A stretch of 64,000 nt of DNA from Paenarthrobacter sp. (lineage in GTDB: Bacteria; Actinomycetota; Actinomycetes; Actinomycetales; Micrococcaceae). Each line of letters opens with the position of its first letter. The stretch's first letter is position 1. Made by a program: the position numbers and the translations under genes. Location: NCBI GenBank assembly GCA_031179305.1, contig JAPSHX010000003.1:148055-212054 (forward strand), written 5' to 3'. Under the pieces are notes generated by a model. The model was given only the letters and a program-made list of their open reading frames with translations, had not been told where the DNA came from and ran no database searches. This document shows positions 50,300 to 58,258 of the stretch, piece after piece.

Positions 50300-52030
50300 A
50301 TGAAGTTTATGACTACTTTTGCTGCCCTTGGCACGCCCAAGCCCATTGCTGAATCCCTCGCCGCAGATGGCATCGAAGAGGCATTCCCCATCCAGGTGAA
50401 GACCCTCCCGGATACGCTCGCAGGCCGCGACGTCCTGGGCCGTGGCCGCACCGGTTCCGGCAAGACCATCGCTTTCGCCATCCCGCTCGTGGCCCGCTTG
50501 GCCGAGCGAGAGGCAAAGCATTTCCGTAAGCCGGGGCGCCCCATGGGTCTCGTCCTTGCACCGACGCGTGAACTGGCAACCCAGATCAACGCCACCATCG
50601 AACCGCTGGCCAAGGCCATGGGCCTGAACACCACGGTCATCTACGGCGGCATCTCCCAGGCACGCCAGGAAAAGGCGCTGCGCGCCGGCGTCGACATCGT
50701 CATCGCCTGCCCGGGCCGCCTCGAAGACCTGATCCGCCAGCGCATCCTGACCCTCGAAGCCGTTGAGGTCACCGTGCTGGACGAGGCCGACCACATGGCT
50801 GACCTCGGCTTCCTCCCGGTCGTCAAGAAGCTCATGGACATGACCCCCTCCCAGGGTCAGCGCCTGCTCTTCTCCGCGACGCTGGACAACGGTGTTGACA
50901 AGCTGGTCAACCGTTACCTGTCCAACCCGCTGACGCACTCCGTGGACGATCCCCAAGCCGCCGTCACCACCATGGAACACCACGTCCTGGTGGTCAATGA
51001 TCAGACCGTCAAGAAGCAGCTCATCGTTGAACTGGCCTCCGGTGCCGGCCGCCGCGTCCTCTTCATGCGGACCAAGCACCACGCCCGCAAGCTTGCCAAG
51101 ACCCTCACGGACGCCGGCATCCCCGCCGTCGACCTCCACGGCAACCTGTCGCAGAACGCCCGCGACCGTAACCTTGCCGAGTTCTCCAACGGTGACGTAC
51201 GCGTCCTGGTGGCCACCGACGTCGCAGCCCGCGGCGTCCACGTTGACGACGTCGAACTCGTCATCCACGTTGACCCGCCCACAGAGCACAAGGCATACCT
51301 GCACCGCTCCGGCCGTACGGCCCGCGCCGGTTCCGATGGCACCGTTGTTACCCTGACGCTCCCCGAGCAGCAGAGTGACGTCAAGAAGCTCATGAAGGCT
51401 GCCGGCGTTGACGTTTCGTTTGAACGCGTCACGGCCAGCTCATCCCTGGTTTCAAAGCTCGTGGGCGACATCGCGGATAAGGTTGATCCCCGCACCCGTG
51501 CGGCTCTCCTCGCTGCGAAAACCCAGCAGGGTGGCGGCACGTCCACTGGCGCCAACGCCCAGCGCAAGCGCGCACGCCGTTCCACGCAGGCTGCTCCTAC
51601 CGCTGGTGGCCGTGGTGGTCGCAATGGGCGCGGCAAGGTTGGGGCTGAGCCGGTTCGCACGGACACCAACCGCGCCGATCGTCGCGCAGCTATGAACGAC
51701 GACGTCGCCCGCAGCCCCCGTGGTCGCGGCAAGGCCGGCGCTACTCACCGCAACGACGTTCCCGGCTCGCAGGGCCAGAATGGTCGCAGCGGCCGTCCGG
51801 CTACCGGTCAGCGCTCAGCTTCGGCGCCGCGAACGGCATCCACCACGAGTACTCGTACCGGGGGAAACAAGGCCGTTTGGTCTTCCGCAACAGGTGCTAC
51901 GTCCGGAGGATCCTACGGCTCGGGTGCCTCGGGCAACTCCGTTCGTGGTGGTTCCGGCGCAGGTCGTCCGGCGCGCAGCGGTCCCCGTCGTGCATCGGCT
52001 CCCGCTTCGAACGAGCGCCGCGGCCGCTAA
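50300..52030 (+). CDS. DEAD-box RNA helicase
   Basis: A 576-residue ATP-dependent RNA helicase. The Q motif region ends GIEEAFPIQ, followed by GRTGSGKTIAF (motif I), APTRELATQI (Ia), VLDEADHMADLGF (II, DEAD), LFSATLDN (III), DLHGNLSQNARDRNL, ATDVAARGVH (V) and HRSGRTARAG (VI). The C-terminal 170 residues are rich in Arg/Gly/Ser, an RNA-binding tail, and probably the RhlE/CsdA type. The start is uncertain (50300, 50309 or 50270). Its long leader suggests cold or RNA-structure control. Confidence 0.93.
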   Translation: MKFMTTFAALGTPKPIAESLAADGIEEAFPIQVKTLPDTLAGRDVLGRGRTGSGKTIAFAIPLVARLAEREAKHFRKPGRPMGLVLAPTRELATQINATIEPLAKAMGLNTTVIYGGISQARQEKALRAGVDIVIACPGRLEDLIRQRILTLEAVEVTVLDEADHMADLGFLPVVKKLMDMTPSQGQRLLFSATLDNGVDKLVNRYLSNPLTHSVDDPQAAVTTMEHHVLVVNDQTVKKQLIVELASGAGRRVLFMRTKHHARKLAKTLTDAGIPAVDLHGNLSQNARDRNLAEFSNGDVRVLVATDVAARGVHVDDVELVIHVDPPTEHKAYLHRSGRTARAGSDGTVVTLTLPEQQSDVKKLMKAAGVDVSFERVTASSSLVSKLVGDIADKVDPRTRAALLAAKTQQGGGTSTGANAQRKRARRSTQAAPTAGGRGGRNGRGKVGAEPVRTDTNRADRRAAMNDDVARSPRGRGKAGATHRNDVPGSQGQNGRSGRPATGQRSASAPRTASTTSTRTGGNKAVWSSATGATSGGSYGSGASGNSVRGGSGAGRPARSGPRRASAPASNERRGR

Positions 52031-52038
52031 CCTCCTCG

Positions 52039-52097
52039 TTGTGAGGCCCGCTCTGCGCACTATTTCTTAGGTTTGGACCGCAGAGCAGGCCCCGCAA
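52039..52097. repeat. TTGTGGGGC-family hairpin, copy 3
   Basis: 19-bp arms (52039-52057 and 52079-52097) with 3 mismatches. It lies between the helicase stop and the convergent MBL hydrolase stop, where it could end both transcripts. Confidence 0.85.
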
Positions 52098-52098
52098 G

Positions 52099-52749
52099 TC
52101 ACCAGCCTCGGGCGCGCCACTCCTCAAGGTGTGGCCGCTCGGCGCCGAGAGTCGTGGGCAATCCATGGCCCGGGTGCACCAGGGTATCGTCCGGATAAGC
52201 GTCGAACAGTCTTTCCGACACGTCGTTCAACAGAGAAGTGAAGCGTGAAGGATCGTTCTGTGTGTTGCCGACGCCACCCGGAAACAGCGAGTCTCCACTG
52301 AAAATGTGGGCTGGCCCGTCCGGATCCTGGTACACGAAAGCGATCGAGCCCGGGGTGTGTCCGCGTAAGTGGATCGCCGTGATATCGAAGCCATCGAACT
52401 GCTCGACGTCGCCGTGACCGAGCCGGACATCCACCGGAACCGGCAACGCATCGGCGTCGTCCGCTCCTGCGGAAGTGCTGGCGCCGGTGGCGGCGACCAA
52501 CTCCGGCAGCGCACGGACGTGGTCCCAGTGCTGGTGGGTGGTGGCAATCCGGGCGAGCTTCGGCGTGGAGGCTGTATCTGCGGTGCCATCTTCGAGCAGT
52601 TGCTGAATGGCCGGAAGGTCATCTGCAGCGTCGATCAACAGTTGCTCACCCGTGAACTTTGAGGTCAACAGGTACACGTTGTTGTTCATCTCGCTGACGG
52701 AGATGCCGCGGATAGTGACGTCACGCAATGAGTGAATAAGCGAGTTCAT
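52099..52749 (-). CDS. MBL-fold metallo-hydrolase
   Basis: A 216-residue metallo-beta-lactamase-fold enzyme. It has TTHQHWDH (His72, His74, Asp76, His77), LRGHTPGSIAF and FSGDSLF motifs, with a final PGHG. It fits the glyoxalase II-like or sulfur dioxygenase-like small hydrolases. Nine bases separate it from the aldo/keto reductase gene upstream on the same strand, so they are probably co-transcribed. Substrate unknown. Confidence 0.9.
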   Translation of the reverse strand: MNSLIHSLRDVTIRGISVSEMNNNVYLLTSKFTGEQLLIDAADDLPAIQQLLEDGTADTASTPKLARIATTHQHWDHVRALPELVAATGASTSAGADDADALPVPVDVRLGHGDVEQFDGFDITAIHLRGHTPGSIAFVYQDPDGPAHIFSGDSLFPGGVGNTQNDPSRFTSLLNDVSERLFDAYPDDTLVHPGHGLPTTLGAERPHLEEWRARGW

Positions 52750-52758
52750 CGCTTCAGT

Positions 52759-53766
52759 CTATGCAGTTGCCGGGTTGGCTTCGCGGCCCTGCGACACCCA
52801 GTTGGGGTCGGCAGAGCGTGAACCCACGACGGCGGCCGCAGCTTGGTCGAGCTTCTCAAGCTGCGCTGTTCCTAGTTGCAGGGACAGCGCCCCAAGGTTC
52901 TCGTCGATCCGGTGCGTTTTGCGTGTGCCGGGGATGGGAACCACCGAAATCCCGAGGCGCTGACCTTGGGCAATCAGCCAAGCCAGGGCTACCTGGGCTG
53001 GAGTTGCATCCAGCCCGCTGGCTACCTCGCGGACCGCGGCCACTACGGCCTGGTTCGCATCAAGTGCCTCGTCACCAAAACGGGGGATCTTATGGCGGAA
53101 GTCATTTTCGCCAAGGTCGCTCGCGCTGACGGTTCCCGTAAGGAACCCACGGCCAAGCGGCGAATATGGCACGAACCCGATGCCAAGTTCCTTGGCTGCA
53201 GGTACAACGTTGAGCTCGACATCCCTGCTCCAGATGGACCATTCACTCTGGACCGCGGCAATGGGATGGACGGCGTTGGCCTGCCTGAGCTCTTCGGCTG
53301 TCACTTCAGACAGTCCGAGGTGCCGGACCTTGCCCTCTCGGACCAGCTCCGCCATGGCTTCCACGGTTTCCACTATCGGAACGCGGAGGTCACGGCGGTG
53401 CATGTAGTAGAGGTCAATCACGTCAGTGTCCAGGCGGCGGAGGCTCGCTTCCGCTGCTTGCCTGATGTAGGGCGCATCCCCGCGGACTCCCGTGTACCCG
53501 TCCGCGGGGTTGCCCTCAATTCCGAACTTCGTGGCCACTTGCACCTCGCTGCGCCGCTCCTTCAAGAGCCTGCCCACGAGTTCTTCATTGCTGCCCGCCC
53601 CGTAGACGTCTGCGGTGTCGATGAAGGTGATGCCCGCGTCCACTGCATGCCTGAGTGTCTGCAGGCCTTCCTCGGGTTCGATTCCGCCGTAAACCGGGGT
53701 GAGGGCCATCCCCCCGAAACCGAGGGGGCTGACCTTGAAGCCGTGGCCGAGCTGAACTGCAGTCAT
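52759..53766 (-). CDS. Aldo/keto reductase
   Basis: A 335-residue NADPH-dependent reductase. It has FIDTADVYGAGSNEELVGRLLK (Asp and Tyr of the catalytic set), VQVATKFGIEGN (Lys), DLYYMHRRD (His), YSPLGRGFLTG and VVPIPGTRKTHRIDENL for NADPH binding. ATG 53766 follows GGAG at 8 bases; the frame to 53889 is spurious. It probably reduces an aldehyde and may pair with the MBL hydrolase in detoxification. Confidence 0.93.
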   Translation of the reverse strand: MTAVQLGHGFKVSPLGFGGMALTPVYGGIEPEEGLQTLRHAVDAGITFIDTADVYGAGSNEELVGRLLKERRSEVQVATKFGIEGNPADGYTGVRGDAPYIRQAAEASLRRLDTDVIDLYYMHRRDLRVPIVETVEAMAELVREGKVRHLGLSEVTAEELRQANAVHPIAAVQSEWSIWSRDVELNVVPAAKELGIGFVPYSPLGRGFLTGTVSASDLGENDFRHKIPRFGDEALDANQAVVAAVREVASGLDATPAQVALAWLIAQGQRLGISVVPIPGTRKTHRIDENLGALSLQLGTAQLEKLDQAAAAVVGSRSADPNWVSQGREANPATA

Positions 53767-53921
53767 GAACTTCTCCAATGCGCGTTGGGGTGCTCTTGAA
53801 GGCGTGAACCCAGTAGTTCGCGTTGGTATTCCTGCGGGAGCCTGGATTGGGGGAAGGGTGCCCGGTGTGTGGTGGTTAGCCCGGGACACCCCGAGCCCGA
53901 TTCGGGGGTTCCCTGCGAAAT

Positions 53922-53939
53922 ATGCCGGGCGAGCGGCAT
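53922..53939 (-). terminator. Possible terminator of the SMR operon
   Basis: ATGCCG / CGGCAT stem with a 6-base loop, followed on the minus strand by ATTTCG; about 45 bases after the SMR stop. Confidence 0.4.
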
Positions 53940-53982
53940 GATGTGCAGCGAGCCATCGAAATGGAGCGCCCCGGCAGGGTAG

Positions 53983-54393
53983 CTACTCGGGCTTGGCTAC
54001 AGGCTTGTCAGCGGGAAGGGCCTTCAAGCCGACAGCACAGCCCACAATTCCAGCGATGAACAGCAGCTTCAGCGGGCTCGCGGATTCCACACCCGTGATC
54101 ATGGCCCAGCCAACGGTCAGTGCTGCGCCGATACCCACCCACACCGCGTAGGCAGTGCCGAGGGGGATCCGCTTCACTGCGATGCCCAGCCCGAGCATGC
54201 TTAGGACAACGGTGATGGCGAAAACCACAGTGGGCATGAGTTGCGTGAAGCCGTTGGAGAGGCCCAAAGCCGTAGCCCATACGGCTTCGAGCAAAGCTGA
54301 GGCCAGGAGGATGATCCAGAAGATTCCGTTGCCGGAGTTGCCGTTCTTCCTGGTATTCACGGTGTTCCCGGAATTCATAGTGTTCTCAGTCAT
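53983..54393 (-). CDS. SMR-family guanidinium exporter subunit (Gdx/SugE type), long N-terminus
   Basis: A 136-residue small multidrug resistance protein. After a 25-residue Asn/Thr-rich N-terminus come four helices: WIILLASALLEAVWATALGLSNG (with the conserved Glu in LEAVWA), VVFAITVVLSMLGLGIAVKRIPLGTAYAVWVG and GWAMITGVESASPLKLLFIAGIVGC. It follows the first SMR gene after two bases (TAG-CC-ATG), so they are co-translated and probably form a heterodimeric exporter. The upstream guanidine-III riboswitch makes guanidinium the probable substrate. Confidence 0.9.
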   Translation of the reverse strand: MTENTMNSGNTVNTRKNGNSGNGIFWIILLASALLEAVWATALGLSNGFTQLMPTVVFAITVVLSMLGLGIAVKRIPLGTAYAVWVGIGAALTVGWAMITGVESASPLKLLFIAGIVGCAVGLKALPADKPVAKPE

Positions 54394-54395
54394 GG

Positions 54396-54710
54396 CTACG
54401 CCACCACCTTCAGGCCAACTACACATGCGCCGATGCCCGCAATCAGAAGCAGCCGGGCCGTCGTCGCGCGTTCAACTTTGGTGACCATCGCATACGTGGC
54501 AGTCAGTACGACGCCGACGCCAACCCACACTGCGTAGGCCGTGCCCGTGGGAATGGATTGCATCGCGATGGCGAGCCCGCCCATGCTGGCGACCACGGAC
54601 ACCAGGAACACAATGGTGGGGACGGGTTTCCGGAAGCCCTTGGAACGGTGGAGCGCTGCGGCCCATACGGCTTCGAGTGCTCCGGAGAGAATGAGAATTA
54701 ACCACGACAT
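54396..54710 (-). CDS. SMR-family guanidinium exporter subunit (Gdx/SugE type)
   Basis: A 104-residue SMR protein with four helices. It has WLILILSGALEAVWAAALHRSKGFRKPVPT (in part GALEAVWAAALHRSKGF, with the essential Glu), IPTGTAYAVWVGVGVVLTA and LLIAGIGACVVGLKV, matching the Gdx/SugE group. It is the first gene after the guanidine-III riboswitch, so guanidinium export is a firm inference. AAAGGAAA precedes ATG 54710 within reach of the riboswitch. Confidence 0.92.
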   Translation of the reverse strand: MSWLILILSGALEAVWAAALHRSKGFRKPVPTIVFLVSVVASMGGLAIAMQSIPTGTAYAVWVGVGVVLTATYAMVTKVERATTARLLLIAGIGACVVGLKVVA

Positions 54711-54721
54711 GACATTTCCTT

Positions 54722-54763
54722 TGGCCAGTCTTGTCGCGTGCCGGGTACTGAACCGTCGTCCGG
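54722..54763 (-). ncRNA. Guanidine-III riboswitch (ykkC-III)
   Basis: Read on the minus strand: CCGGACGA, then GGUUCAG, GUACCCGG, a short variable link, ACAAGA and CUGG. This order and the conserved CCGGACGA / GUACCCGG / ACAAGAC segments match the guanidine-III riboswitch consensus. CAG and CUG pair as the P stem and CCGG pairs with CCGG in the pseudoknot. The ribosome site (AAAGGAAA) of the SMR gene follows within 10 bases, so ligand binding would control its access. The genes behind it (SMR exporters) are the expected class. Confidence 0.85.
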
Positions 54764-54842
54764 AGGTTCCGGAGGGGAACCTTCATTTCAGGCTAGCAAC
54801 TCCCGCGCGGCGTGGCCACCTCTGGTGGTTAACGTCACCAGA

Positions 54843-55490
54843 TCAAGCGTGTGACGGCTCCACATGGTCGATCGAGATCACTGCCACGAAGCCGCGTCCT
54901 GAGATCTCCGGGCTGCGCTTATCCGAACCGACCACGGCGTCGTATCGGGACAACTCGACCGGTTCGGCGGCGCTCGGTGCCGTGTCGGCGCCGTCGTACT
55001 CTTCCTCTACGCCCGACTCTTCCTGCACAGCGGCGCCGGGCGAAACTGTCGCCTTACCCTCCAGCAGGATGGCCAACTGGCCATCGAAGACCGGGTGCGG
55101 ACGTTTCTTGGAGATCTCGACTATGGAGGTGTAGCCCTTGTAAGCGCCTTCGCGTGCGATGACGTTCAAATCCCTGATATCGCCGGTTGGGAGAGTGGCT
55201 GACGATGCGGCCTCTCCCGAGAAACGGAAGGGACGGTACTTCTCCAGTGGGTGCTCGGAGCCGTCCACCGTGAGGAGCAGCAGTTCGCCGTCGATGATCG
55301 TGATGACGCGTTCCATCCCCGGGAATGTTGAGAACGCGCCCGCTTTGGAAACGTCTGCGATGCTGACTCGCCAATCCCAGGCATTGTCCTGCGCCGAGGC
55401 GGCCTTCGGGTGGCTGGCGAGTTCACGCGTCACCCCGCCCCCGTTGCGCCACGGTTCGGGACGGACGTCGGCAAAGCGGATAATCTCCAT
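54843..55490 (-). CDS. HutD/Ves-family protein
   Basis: A 215-residue cupin-like protein of the HutD/Ves family. It has the family opening FADVRPEPWRNGGGVTREL, DWRVSIADVSKAGAFSTFPGMERVI and PFRFSGEAASSATLPTGDIRDLNVI. In Pseudomonas HutD is in the histidine-use operon, where it seems to limit its expression; here no hut genes are adjacent, so the role is open. An insert near 165-185 is acidic (EEESGVEEEYDGAD type). Confidence 0.88.
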   Translation of the reverse strand: MEIIRFADVRPEPWRNGGGVTRELASHPKAASAQDNAWDWRVSIADVSKAGAFSTFPGMERVITIIDGELLLLTVDGSEHPLEKYRPFRFSGEAASSATLPTGDIRDLNVIAREGAYKGYTSIVEISKKRPHPVFDGQLAILLEGKATVSPGAAVQEESGVEEEYDGADTAPSAAEPVELSRYDAVVGSDKRSPEISGRGFVAVISIDHVEPSHA

Positions 55491-55587
55491 TCGACCAGCC
55501 TAGTGGTGGACGCAGCTTCTGCGTTGGCATTACGGCTTGCTACCGTCATATGTGGATAACGTTGCGACTAAAGCTGGAGGCGGGGAA

Positions 55588-56184
55588 ATGTTCGTCAAAG
55601 TGTGCGGCTTGAGTACGCCGGAATCCGTACGTGAAGCGGTCGACGCCGGCGCTGACGCGGTGGGTTTCGTGCTCACTTCCAGCCCCCGGGAAGTCAGCCC
55701 GGATCAGGTGCGCATTTTGCTGCCGCTGGTGCCGGAGGGTGTTCACGCCGTGGCTGTTTTCCGGCACGAGGATGCAGCTGACGCTGTGGCAACTGCTCGT
55801 GCTGCCGGACTCGAGTGGGTGCAATTGCACGGCCACCGGACGGTCGACGACGTCAAAACAGTGCACGACGCCGGGATGAGGCTCATCCGGGCCGTCACCA
55901 TGGGCGCCTCCCAAGACGAGTTCGCGGATCTGGGCGAAGAAATTTTCCTGATCGATGCCGCAGTGCCGGGCTCAGGTGAGTCCTGGGACTACGCGTCAGT
56001 GCGGGCAAAGGGGCTCGACGACCGGCACTGGCTGCTTGCCGGGGGACTCGAATCCGGCAACGTGGCTTTCGCGGCGGCCGCTGCCGGCGCTTGGGGAGTG
56101 GACGTTTCCTCCGGCGTGGAGGCATCTCGCGGAGTGAAGGACCTGGCGAAGATCCGCGCCTTCGTCGAAGCTGCCAAAGCCTAG
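55588..56184 (+). CDS. trpF: Phosphoribosylanthranilate isomerase (orphan TrpF)
   Basis: A 198-residue TIM-barrel enzyme of tryptophan synthesis that converts phosphoribosylanthranilate to CdRP. It has FVKVCGL (catalytic Cys), GFVLTSSPREVSPDQ, WVQLHGH and LLAGGLESGNVA and DVSSGVEASRGVKD (phosphate site and catalytic Asp region). ATG 55588 follows GGAGG. In many actinobacteria the PriA enzyme does this step, so a separate trpF outside a trp operon is notable. It may have been gained or may serve a different ring-opening reaction. Confidence 0.88.
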   Translation: MFVKVCGLSTPESVREAVDAGADAVGFVLTSSPREVSPDQVRILLPLVPEGVHAVAVFRHEDAADAVATARAAGLEWVQLHGHRTVDDVKTVHDAGMRLIRAVTMGASQDEFADLGEEIFLIDAAVPGSGESWDYASVRAKGLDDRHWLLAGGLESGNVAFAAAAAGAWGVDVSSGVEASRGVKDLAKIRAFVEAAKA

Positions 56185-56293
56185 ATTCGGTTACCGTGTC
56201 AGTGGGACACCCTAGACTCGCTCACGACGACACGATTTACTCCAACGCACCACTACTTGGATATCGAACATCACCGAAACCAGGAGTTAAGCA

Positions 56294-56746
56294 ATGAGTA
56301 CGGAACAGCACACCCTGACCATGAGCCGCGAATTTGACGCTCCTCGCGAGAAGGTTTTTGAAGCCTGGATGGAGCCGGACAAGCTCACCCAGTGGTTCGG
56401 GCCCGTGGAAGTTGAAGCTCCCCGCAACCAGATCATCGTTGAGCCCCGGGTTGGTGGCATCTGGCAGGTGGTCATGGTGTGGTCGGACGAGAATGGCGAG
56501 CAGTCGGCACCCATTGAAGCCACCATCACCGAGATGAACAGCCCGGCTCTTTTGGTCGCCCAAGCCAAAGCTGCTCCTGACGCTGACCACGAGTACGAGG
56601 AAATGCACCTCGAATTCGAGGACCTCAACGGCCGTACCAGGATGAATCTCAAGCAGGGGCCGTTCGCTTCCGAAGAGTGGGTGGAGATGACCCGCGACGG
56701 CTGGGGCACCTCGTTCGACAAGCTGGACGGGCTCCTGGCCGGTTGA
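56294..56746 (+). CDS. SRPBCC / AHSA1-domain protein
   Basis: A 150-residue START-fold protein of the AHSA1 family. It has TMSREFDAPREKVFEAWMEPDKLTQWFGP, in part FDAPREKVFEAWMEPD and KLTQWFGP, and the end WGTSFDKLDGLLAG typical of the group. AGGAG lies before ATG 56294. The family binds small hydrophobic molecules or lipids; no specific role is known. A TAGACT box at 56212-56217 may be its promoter. Confidence 0.88.
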   Translation: MSTEQHTLTMSREFDAPREKVFEAWMEPDKLTQWFGPVEVEAPRNQIIVEPRVGGIWQVVMVWSDENGEQSAPIEATITEMNSPALLVAQAKAAPDADHEYEEMHLEFEDLNGRTRMNLKQGPFASEEWVEMTRDGWGTSFDKLDGLLAG

Positions 56747-56817
56747 GTTGCAATTCAGGGAAGATTCAGGGCAGACCCCTAGGTTTTTTCTCGTAGCCGC
56801 AAGGGAGAATGAAGACT

Positions 56818-57219
56818 ATGAAAACGCTCCTAAACATCATCTGGCTCGTCTTCGGTGGTTTCTGGCTGGCCTTGGGTTACTTCGCGGCAGGCATCATCTG
56901 CTGCGTGCTCATCGTCACCATCCCGTGGGGCATCGCTTCGTTCCGGATCGGTGCGTACTGCCTGTGGCCCTTCGGCCAGATGGTGGTTGAGAAGCCGGGT
57001 GGTTCCGGGGTGTTCGCGCTCCTTGGCAATGTGATCTGGCTTCTGGTCGCTGGCATTTGGATTGCGATAGGTCACGTGGTCACGGCAGTCGCCATGGCCA
57101 TCACCATCATCGGAATCCCGCTGGCCATCGCCAACTTGAAGCTGATCCCGGTTTCGCTGATGCCTCTCGGTAAGCAGATTGTGCCCACCAACCAGCCGTT
57201 CGTCAGCACCTACCGCTAG
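56818..57219 (+). CDS. YccF-domain membrane protein
   Basis: A 133-residue inner-membrane protein with two YccF repeats: LNIIWLVFGGFWLALGYFAAG and IPWGIASFRIGAYCLWPFGQ, then GNVIWLLVAGIWIAIGHVVTAV and IPLAIANLKLIPVSLMPLG, about four helices in all. ATG 56818 is preceded by AAGGGAG at a normal distance; the upstream ATG 56809 lies too close to it. Function unknown. Confidence 0.9.
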   Translation: MKTLLNIIWLVFGGFWLALGYFAAGIICCVLIVTIPWGIASFRIGAYCLWPFGQMVVEKPGGSGVFALLGNVIWLLVAGIWIAIGHVVTAVAMAITIIGIPLAIANLKLIPVSLMPLGKQIVPTNQPFVSTYR

Positions 57220-57259
57220 ACCGGCACCGCCCATTTAGACGAGTCGCGGGGGGAGCCGC

Positions 57260-58129
57260 TCACGCCAGCTCGCTGGCGAGATTCCGCCGTGCAGCGTCGA
57301 GCCAGAGTGCCTTGGCGCGTTCGCCATGGAACAGCGGGTCCAGCCTCAGGAGATGACGCACGACGGCGGCGCGACCCTTCGCGAAGTCGTCGTCGCTGAC
57401 GTGGGCGTAGTCTTCGCGGACGGCGGCCAGGTAGCGGGCATAGGACTGTTGGTCGCCGCCGAGCACTGAGAGGTCGGCGTCGCAGAGAAGTGCTCCGGCA
57501 TAGTCACCCGTCTTTGGACTGTGCGAAGCCGTGAGGCGGACCAGGCGCGCCACCTCCGCCACCTCGTGGGGAGCAAGCCCTGCGGCCGTGAGCCGGTCCT
57601 CGGCCAAGCGTGCGGACTCTTCTTCGTCCTGCCCGGCGACTCCTTCGTAGACGGCATCGTGGAACCACGCTGCCAGCAAGACGGTTTGCGCAGGCTGTTC
57701 CGGTTCCGTCAGCACATCCAAGGCTTCAAGGACTGCCAGGAGGTGTGTCCGGCTGTGGTACTTCCTGCCGTCCTCGTCCCAACGCTCCAGCAGTTCAAGG
57801 CCTAGCCCTTCGTGACCTGGGTAGCTGCTGTTCCAACGTTCCATCAGAGGTACTGTCAATGCCTTGCTCCGTTCACGAGCCGGGATGCGAAGTCCGCTGG
57901 CAATGAGCTTGCGGACCAAAATGCGGGCCTCCACAGGGATGGCACCCGCAGAAACGAGGTCGTCATAGCGGCGTTCCGGGACGTCATAATGATCTCCGTC
58001 GAAGGCTCGTTCGGGAACGCCGGAAGCTGCTGCGAACGCGTGCAGCTCATCCAGTGAGGTGTCCGAAACGAGGTGCGAAAAGACAGTTCCATGCGCTGGC
58101 CACAGAGGCGGATCTACGTAGATGGCCAT
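57260..58129 (-). CDS. DUF4031 fused to an HD-like metal-dependent hydrolase domain
   Basis: A 289-residue two-domain protein. The N-terminal domain (about 1-75, AIYVDPPLWPAHGTVFSHLVS and AFDGDHYDVPERRYDDLV) is DUF4031. The C-terminal part (about 115-285) has YHSRTHLLAVL (metal His), AAWFHDAVYEG (the HD pair), and ALLCDADLSVLG, an HD-type phosphohydrolase fold. The start ATG 58129 begins the family sequence; the frame to 58216 passes through a palindrome. A nucleotide- or phosphate-ester-cleaving role is likely; substrate unknown. Confidence 0.88.
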   Translation of the reverse strand: MAIYVDPPLWPAHGTVFSHLVSDTSLDELHAFAAASGVPERAFDGDHYDVPERRYDDLVSAGAIPVEARILVRKLIASGLRIPARERSKALTVPLMERWNSSYPGHEGLGLELLERWDEDGRKYHSRTHLLAVLEALDVLTEPEQPAQTVLLAAWFHDAVYEGVAGQDEEESARLAEDRLTAAGLAPHEVAEVARLVRLTASHSPKTGDYAGALLCDADLSVLGGDQQSYARYLAAVREDYAHVSDDDFAKGRAAVVRHLLRLDPLFHGERAKALWLDAARRNLASELA

Positions 58130-58150
58130 GCCAAAGTGTACCCATGTGAT

Positions 58151-58246
58151 CCTTCCCAGTTGCCGGCCATCGGGACGTCTACCGCCGTGCTGCCGTCCCG
58201 GAAGTACAGGCTTCACTGCCCGCGCTGATCACGGCAACTGGGAAGG
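58151..58246. repeat. Nested inverted repeat between two minus-strand genes
   Basis: Outer arms of 15 bp, CCTTCCCAGTTGCCG (58151-58165) and CGGCAACTGGGAAGG (58232-58246), perfect. Inner stem CGGGACG / CGTCCCG (58171-58177, 58194-58200). It lies after the stop of the FAD-oxidase gene and before the start of the DUF4031 gene. A terminator role for the oxidase gene is likely. Confidence 0.88.
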
Positions 58247-58258
58247 AGTGCAGGGAAC

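Noticed and set aside
50141..51304. 387-codon open frame opposite the DEAD-box helicase
   Set aside because: Composition follows the complementary helicase codons, and no start site or domain supports it.
53881..53925. GC-rich segment with a CCCGATTCGGG stretch that resembled a tRNA T-arm
   Set aside because: No anticodon arm, no acceptor stem and no CCA-adjacent pairing; only short hairpins are present.
54764..54842. A guanidine-I (ykkC) or guanidine-II (mini-ykkC) riboswitch in the SMR leader
   Set aside because: The long ykkC core is missing and the paired ACGR-loop hairpins of guanidine-II are not present; the guanidine-III pattern fits better.
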